This document shows positions 58,852 through 64,000 of a stretch of 64,000 nt of DNA, one piece after another. The stretch lies in contig NC_073691.1 of assembly GCF_029784155.1 (NCBI RefSeq), forward strand, positions 24,813,011-24,877,010. Reading direction: 5' to 3'. The stretch's first letter is position 1, and every line of letters begins with the position of its first letter. Both the position numbers and the translations under genes were made by a program. The notes beneath the pieces were generated by a model. That model made no database searches. It was not told the DNA's origin and saw nothing but the letters and a program-made list of their open reading frames with translations. Origin of the DNA: Uranotaenia lowii (lineage: Eukaryota; Arthropoda; Insecta; Diptera; Culicidae).

Positions 58852-60835
58852 ATGGTAGTACTGATGATTCTCCTTCTGACTTTCGTCCATCCTCACCACC
58901 ACCTGATGCTGATGCTGATGGCGATGATGATGATGACTCGCACCGCCCGGATCCGACTGACTTCCGCTTCCAGCACCACCGCGACCTGCTCCAAGGCTAG
59001 CTGCCGTTCCAGGAAGCAGGTATCGGTGCGAAATTCGTGACGATTGTTCCTTGGATTCCGCTGACTGTTGAGCAAAATTTGAAAAAAAAAATTAGTAGTA
59101 AGTTTCTCACAATTGTAAAAGAATTTTATCAGAAAATGACAAAACAAACCGTGGTGCTATCGAGCGACAGCGAGTCCGGAGTCGTCGAGGACATGGTGCT
59201 CTTACGCTGGGCCGTCCTTCGGATCTTCCTGTTGGCCGCCTGCACAATCTGGGCCACGAAATGGGAACTACTTTCCTTTGATGATTCTTTGAAGGCTGCA
59301 AGTTGAAGTAAAAAGTCTCCATTAGAAATCGGATTCAAGAAACCAATCGATAGCTTAGCTTACGTTCAATTTTAGAAACATTATCCAGCAACAGCGACGT
59401 GGAGGGAACCTCCAGGCCGGAATCGACGGTGGTCGTGGCCGGCTTCTCGACCACATTCGGCAGCAGGTCGTCCTCGAAGAAGTACTGGTACTGGAATGGC
59501 AAAAAAAGCAATGTCAATCAGTGAAAACTTGACCTTAACGTTCTTTTGTGAGGTTCAGCTTTTGATTTTATACGGCAGATTTGAGACGCTAAATTAATGA
59601 TTCAGAAGGTTACCCGATTAAACAGATTCAAATGCCTTATTCAGATTTTCAAATTCAGATTCCATTTCGATACTTTGTAAATCTTTTACATCAGTTCAGA
59701 ATTTCGAATGTGTATGGGTTTTAAACTCCCATGCAAAGTTCTTCTACTTTTTCTCTGAACCTTTCCTAATATTAATTCCATATAATAAATCTGTTGTTAG
59801 CATGTAATTTCAAATTTGTGTAAATAAAAAAAAGTCTCACAAACAATTTCTCAATCAACTTACATGCGTAATGAGCACCTCGACGATCTGGCACTGGTGT
59901 TTCATGTCCTTGACGGCGGTCTCGAGCGACTCGTTGGCACTCCGCACCACCGAGGGGCCAAACACGATGGCCATATTGCGGGGATCCATCAGATTAACTA
60001 GGGCATTGGTGCTTATCACACTCAGGTGCCGCATCAGATGTTTCAGGGTTTCGTAGTTGTAGACGGGAATGCGCTTCAGAAGCTGCTTCAGCTCGATGAG
60101 GCGCTGCTGGCCGCTTATTAACTTGTCGACCTGGATGAAACTTTGGTAGAGGTCGGCCGGGATGAGGGGCTCCGGAAGGTTTCGAATGAAGGATTTCAGA
60201 AGGGATGATACTACGTTCACGTCTTCCCACTTCGGGTCTTTAAGGGTCGTTTCGTCCATGCCCCGATTGACTTGTTCCGTTAGTTGCGAGATGGCTGCGG
60301 TGTTTCCGGGTATCCGATAGATTCCGATGACACCGAGGCCTTTGCTCTCGACGATGCCGGTACATTTGGCTAGGAGCAGCGGGACGTAGGGGTTTTCCTC
60401 CGATTGAGGGCACAGTTGGAGAGGGACATTAATGGAAGCTCCGTCCGGAAGAAGGATTTCCGGATGCTGGGAACCGGGTGATCCTGGTTGACCCTGCATT
60501 TTGCGGAACTGTCGGGCAACGATTCCTTTCCAGGTTTTCGACTTCGGGGAGCCCGTCTCCTTGTCCGAGCTTTCCTTGCCACTGTGGCTGGCGGCATTTG
60601 CGTGGGCAACGGCTGCCGGTGTCAGGATGGCCGCACTGCTCTGCTGCGGCGTTTTTCTACTTTTGGTAACCGGCGATTGGCCGGAAGGAGATCGGGAACC
60701 TAGGGCATACTTCCGGTGTGATTTGGTCGAAAGTAGCGGCGAGAATTCGTCGTTGCTGGTCGATTGCACACTGGTGAGGGCGGCCACCCGTTGAGGTTCC
60801 GCCTGCTGGCCTCCGAGGCCACTGTTGATGTAATC
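50606..60835 (-). CDS. RhoGAP19D: RhoGAP protein of the RhoGAP19D/ARHGAP21 type (C-terminal 1004 residues)
   Basis: Six minus-strand exons (60835-59864, 59490-59364, 59295-59150, 59064-58668, 52047-51730, 51660-50606) join in consistent phase with GT-AG junctions. The first opens in frame after an acceptor, so the N-terminus (PDZ and PH regions in the family) is missing. Residues about 145-325 are the RhoGAP domain, with the arginine finger in VIGIYRIPG (Arg about 174) and MAIVFGPSVV. A basic SKTWKGIVARQFRKMQG precedes it. The rest is low complexity, with His and Gln runs (a CAG tract near 58825), Ser/Asn-rich stretches and a probable coiled coil (LKKMNRILTNLERKANNLE). Such proteins stimulate GTP hydrolysis by Rho-family GTPases; the Drosophila protein acts laterally on Cdc42 in epithelia. 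The orthologue name is likely, the GAP family certain. Confidence 0.8.
52407..53706 (+). mobile_element. DD37E Tc1/mariner element, 1.3 kb
   Basis: Inverted ends beginning AAGTTTGTTTCACATAGA and, from the right, AAGTCTGTTTCACATAGA are flanked by TA (52405-52406 and 53707-53708). Size and single broken transposase gene fit a full-length copy. It lies in the 6.6 kb intron of the RhoGAP gene, opposite to that gene's strand. Confidence 0.85.
52569..53576 (+). pseudogene. DD37E transposase, frameshifted, second catalytic Asp lost
   Basis: The ATG at 52569 starts a frame resembling the other copy (ERERREKILHTHVEK). Near 52630 the reading shifts to another frame (GKIAKFQKYPKSTVNSVLQ), and near 53085-53122 it shifts again. 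The first catalytic block LMDDETYVK is intact. In the second block the expected WPD is WPY (WPYLASCHYS), while the Glu 37 residues on (FRPIEKYW) is present. With at least two frameshifts and a lost catalytic Asp the copy cannot make active enzyme, although its ends are well kept. Confidence 0.85.
53803..53856. repeat. Perfect 26 bp hairpin
   Basis: The 26-base arm starting TTACTATCTTCTTCAGTG is followed after two bases by its exact reverse complement. It lies just beyond the mariner element in the RhoGAP intron. With a two-base spacer it is more likely a palindromic element core or terminal repeat pair than a microRNA precursor. Confidence 0.75.
55400..57520 (-). mobile_element. Decayed Ty3/gypsy pol, minus strand
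   Basis: Reading the minus strand from 57.3 kb down, broken frames give RT (FTRLIFGVNCAPVIFQ, then NVIIYIDDVLIFADS), the RT-RNase H connection (DEAKIKDIQNF, ELRSFLGLAAFF), RNase H (TILYTDASPIALGAVLVQ near 56600, then FASKALT), and an integrase zinc-finger part (CKTCAMNGKPEKPTPK near 55900). The order is that of gypsy-type pol. Many stops and frameshifts, and no LTRs recognised, so it is an old fragment inside the RhoGAP intron, in the same orientation as the gene. Confidence 0.8.
56835..56940. mobile_element. hAT-like terminal segment inserted in the gypsy RT
   Basis: The stretch beginning CAGTGGTTTTCAAAGTGG interrupts the gypsy frame between FLGHELDE and DEAKIKDI. CAGTGGTTnTCAAA is a common hAT end. 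A second end and an 8 bp duplication were not found, so it may be truncated. Confidence 0.4.
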
Positions 60836-60859
60836 CTGAAAAAATGAGAAAAAAAAATT

Positions 60860-61070
60860 AATTCAATTGATGAAAATTGATAAGAAATTTAGGCTAACAA
60901 TGGTCCTCCCAAGGCGGCAGCAAAATATTCGAACCAACTTTCGGCGAATTAGTTCCTGCTCATCTGCGATGCTGATAAAATATCGGGAACTTCCATAGGC
61001 ACTGTCCCGTTGAAAGTAGACGTGAATAATTGGAGCTGTCAGGATCAAATCCATGATGAATCTCATATTT
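60860..61070 (-). other. Possible further upstream exon of the RhoGAP gene
   Basis: After an acceptor-like TTTATATTTAG, two overlapping minus-strand frames look protein-like: one gives FDPDSSNYSRLL and stops, the other gives RDSAYGSSRYFISIADEQEL. No good donor was found before the exon at 60835. It may be a coding exon with a frameshift or sequence error, or chance. From 61070 to 62440 nothing else was recognised. Confidence 0.25.
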
Positions 61071-62439
61071 GGCTAAATATAAATAAATGTCTGATAATCA
61101 CAAATGTGAATTCCAGTTGATTTGTTGCACGAAATTTCATCCCCCAGTTCTCTGAAGAACTGAAGAATGGAATGAATGAATGGCCGAAGTCCACTCACTA
61201 ACTCAAGAGAGCTGACCAAACACAACCCCATATCATATCCGTAAACAACAAGTGGTGGCTCCCCGGATGCTCGTGGAGGTGCTTCAGCCAGAGGCGTGAT
61301 TTTCGGTAAATTTTCATGGGAAAATTTTACGAATATTTTTTGGAACAATTTGCGATCCTACCAAATCGATTATGATCAACTCGGTAGAAAAAATTCAAAA
61401 ATGTGATTTTTACAAATGAGATTATCTCCTCAAAAATTTAAGAGAAAATTTGTCGAAAGAATCTAACCCCCCGATTACGCCACCCACTTGATTTGCGGTG
61501 TTTATTAGCGAAAAGTACCTGTACCTGTAACCATCACCAACTGTCGACCAACTGTCCCCCCAATCTTCAAAACGAGCGCCACCGGCTTTCCGGGAAAGAA
61601 TACTGATGACGATGAGATGGTATTTTATTTATCAACAACAACAACGCTCACTTATCGGGGTGAAGATCGTTATCTGAATCCAGTTCTTTGCGGTCGGTGT
61701 GTTGACGACTATTTTCGGCACTTGAATTCTCTCTCTTATCGATGTTTGTTGGTTAGCCGGTCAGTTGGTCGAGCGACTTTCTTGGCGGTATCTTAGAAAT
61801 TTCTAATCAAGAAATTTATGAGCTACCAACCGGTGGGACAAAGCAAAACGATTGGATAAAACTTTCTGGATGATTTGTGTGGCATTTAGGGTGGCGGATG
61901 ATAATTGTTTCCTCAAATAAGCCCGGATGGCGAAACGAATTACTATCATGTGTTAAACGGATACCGGTAGATGGGAATGTAACCTAATAAAATTGGACAC
62001 ACTTGAACCATCCAAAACATTGACCGATTTTATCTTAAACCTAAAGAGAACTCTTCATTTTCCTCTATGCTATAGAATTAATCCCTCTCTTGCATAATTA
62101 TGTTGCAACGATCCGGTTCGAAGGACCAATTTTCTGTATGAAGGGTTGAAACTTTGAAACCTTAGTTAGGAAACTAAGGATAATACTACTCAGACATCAC
62201 ATCTACTCGACGAAGGAGTCATTTTTTTAGCTCTACATAACGGGGGAGTTCAATCTTCTTTTTTGCAGATATCATTGCTCTTAAATGTTCCATCCTTACG
62301 GGTCGCTTCCAAGTACAATCTCCAAAACCTTTACAATGGCAGTCACATTGTTAAAAGATGGCCTCGCTTCCATGAATCAGGATTGCAAGCTATCTACATA
62401 GAACGTTAATAACCTTCGATACGGCATTTCAAATATTGC

Positions 62440-64000
62440 AACGAAGGCCACGATCATGGAACACTTCGAAATTTCCCGGCCATCACTGCAACAATACGCG
62501 AATGAGAGGGTCTTCCCAGACGTTTGGAAGAGGCAGAGATTGGTGTCCTGCCAAAGCCGGGAAAGCTACCAGGTGATCCATTGCTCCATTGCCTCTTGGA
62601 CACAGCTGGCAAGGTGTTGGAGAAGGTGGTCCAGAGAAGGATCCAGGTCTATACCGAGGCCGAAAACAACTAGGTCATCGAAGGAGCAGATGAAGCTGAA
62701 ACCGATTTTGCGAAGTGGTCACCCTTGACGTGCAGAACGCCTTTAACAGCGATTGTGTCGTCGTTCATTCGTATGAGGATCCCGTCAAATATCTGTAGGA
62801 AGGTGGAGTGTTACTTCCGTAATCGCCATCTGCAGTACTTGACCAGCGAGGGTCTCGGCAGGGTTCCCCAGGATCGATTTTTGACCCGGTAATGTGGAAC
62901 ATCGTCTGCGACAAACTGCTGGGGTTGCGACTCCCCAAGCGAGTGAGATTTGCGGGATTAACCGATGACGTGGTTTTCCTGGCTACGGGCCCTACTACTC
63001 GGGAGCTACTCGCCAAAGTAGCGATCGAGCGTGTGGAAAGTTGGATGCGCTCCAAGAGTCTTCGTCTGGCTCACCACAAGACCGAGATGGTGCTGATCAC
63101 AAACCTGCAATCAGCACAAACAGGGACGATTGCAGTAGGACCGAGCGCAATCGAGTCCAAGCGTGTGATTAACTACCTGGGAGCAATGATCGACGATCGG
63201 CTGAGCTTCACGAGCCATGTCGAATAACTCAGCGATCCGTTGCAACAGAAAGAGTGTCCTGGCTAGTGTGACCTCGTTCATTCTGCTATATGGAGTGGCA
63301 GCCAGGAAGGCAGCCTTTAACAGACAGTGCAACATACAGAAGCTCTGCAGTGTGCAGCGGCTGATGAATCTGAGGATGATCAGCGGATACCGAACCGTAT
63401 CTTCGATAGCGGCTGATGTGGTAGTGGGGATCATGCCCATCTCGATCTTGTTAAAGGAAGATATCATCTGCTACGAGCATAGGCACATGCCCGACCTGCG
63501 GAAACATGCCAGAGAGGCCTTGATAACCAAATCGCTTGATCCCTAATGTCGGATTCTGGATGAATCGGAAACATGATGTATGGAGCAATTCTTGACTGGT
63601 CTCGGATATTTCATGCGTGTTATTGCGGCTTCACCATTCTGAAACTTGCGGTGTCATAGTTGAGACACCAGAGCAGTGTTCCTTCTAAGGGGTACGCATT
63701 AACATGCTTGCCGCCTGTGAGCCCGACACGACAACCGACAACTCCGTGCGGAAGATATGTGAAGATGCCAATACTTGGCGCGTGGTCAGCTTTGGGTTCC
63801 CCCGGATCATGATTGCCCTGCAGAAGAGTTAGAAGCTGTACCAGTCCGCGACCGTGACACCTTCGTGTCGGGGAGCATCTGAGTAGAACGCGCCCCCTGC
63901 GACGGATGCTGCGAGGATACGAAAATACCTTCTCCGCAGTCGAACTCTTAGAGGGAAGAGTATTCATACTGTGGAATGCTCGCAGATAAAGTGACTTCAC
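62440..64000 (+). mobile_element. R1-like LINE remnant at the window end
   Basis: Broken frames encode RT blocks of an R1-like ORF2: VFPDVWKRQRLV, a following LDTAGKVLEKVVQRR in another frame, an active site reading GLTDDVVFLA (the usual A or Y before DD is Thr), then RLAHHKTEMVLITN, INYLGAMIDDRLSF and an alanine-rich C-terminal region. Frameshifts separate the blocks. The part after 63546 is presumably 3' flank of the element and runs out of the window. It is a different, diverged copy from those at 20.6-24 kb. Confidence 0.8.

Overview
The window looks like nuclear DNA from an insect, most likely a mosquito (Culicidae). It is AT-rich and has short GT-AG introns. The conserved genes match dipteran orthologues: NF-YC, a TRPV channel of the Inactive type, and a RhoGAP19D/ARHGAP21-type protein. 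Gene space is diluted by many transposons, among them Tc1/mariner elements with DD37E spacing and R1-like LINEs. The mosquito assignment is inference; nothing here names the species.

Layout. 1-6.2 kb: no gene; a hairpin, a 1.5 kb foldback element and a heptamer satellite. 6.25-10.45 kb (+): a four-exon zinc-finger gene whose large first intron holds a ~143 bp tandem repeat and a dead U6 snRNA copy. 10.6-11.0 kb (+): a possible two-exon, 77-residue membrane protein. 11.0-12.1 kb: a CCAAT-rich, promoter-like stretch. 12.9-18.2 kb: a TA-flanked DNA element, a short copia-type non-autonomous LTR element with a MITE nested in one LTR, and a minisatellite. 18.7-20.2 kb (+): NF-YC in three coding exons with a poly(A) signal. 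20.6-26.0 kb: LINE and mariner debris, interrupted by a 714 bp element that carries an intron-containing gene fragment. 26.7-31.3 kb (-): the TRPV channel gene, complete in five exons (1199 residues).

32.6-38.6 kb: a 5980 bp LTR element with two LTRs that look identical, a primer-binding site, a polypurine tract and a 5 bp target duplication, but no gag or pol. It sits inside a ~150 bp satellite and carries a string of small palindromes. 41.1-42.1 kb: a hAT MITE interrupted at its own target duplication. 42.6-44.0 kb: a Transib-like element with RSS-heptamer ends and a CGCCG duplication. 44-50.6 kb: AT-rich DNA, perhaps partly 3' UTR. 50.6-60.8 kb (-): the last six exons (1004 residues) of the RhoGAP gene; its 6.6 kb intron holds a decayed DD37E mariner and a decayed gypsy pol. 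62.4-64.0 kb: another R1-like remnant.

The host genes share no evident pathway. The most notable content is the set of non-autonomous elements whose boundaries can be read to the base, above all the pol-less LTR element and its hairpin array.
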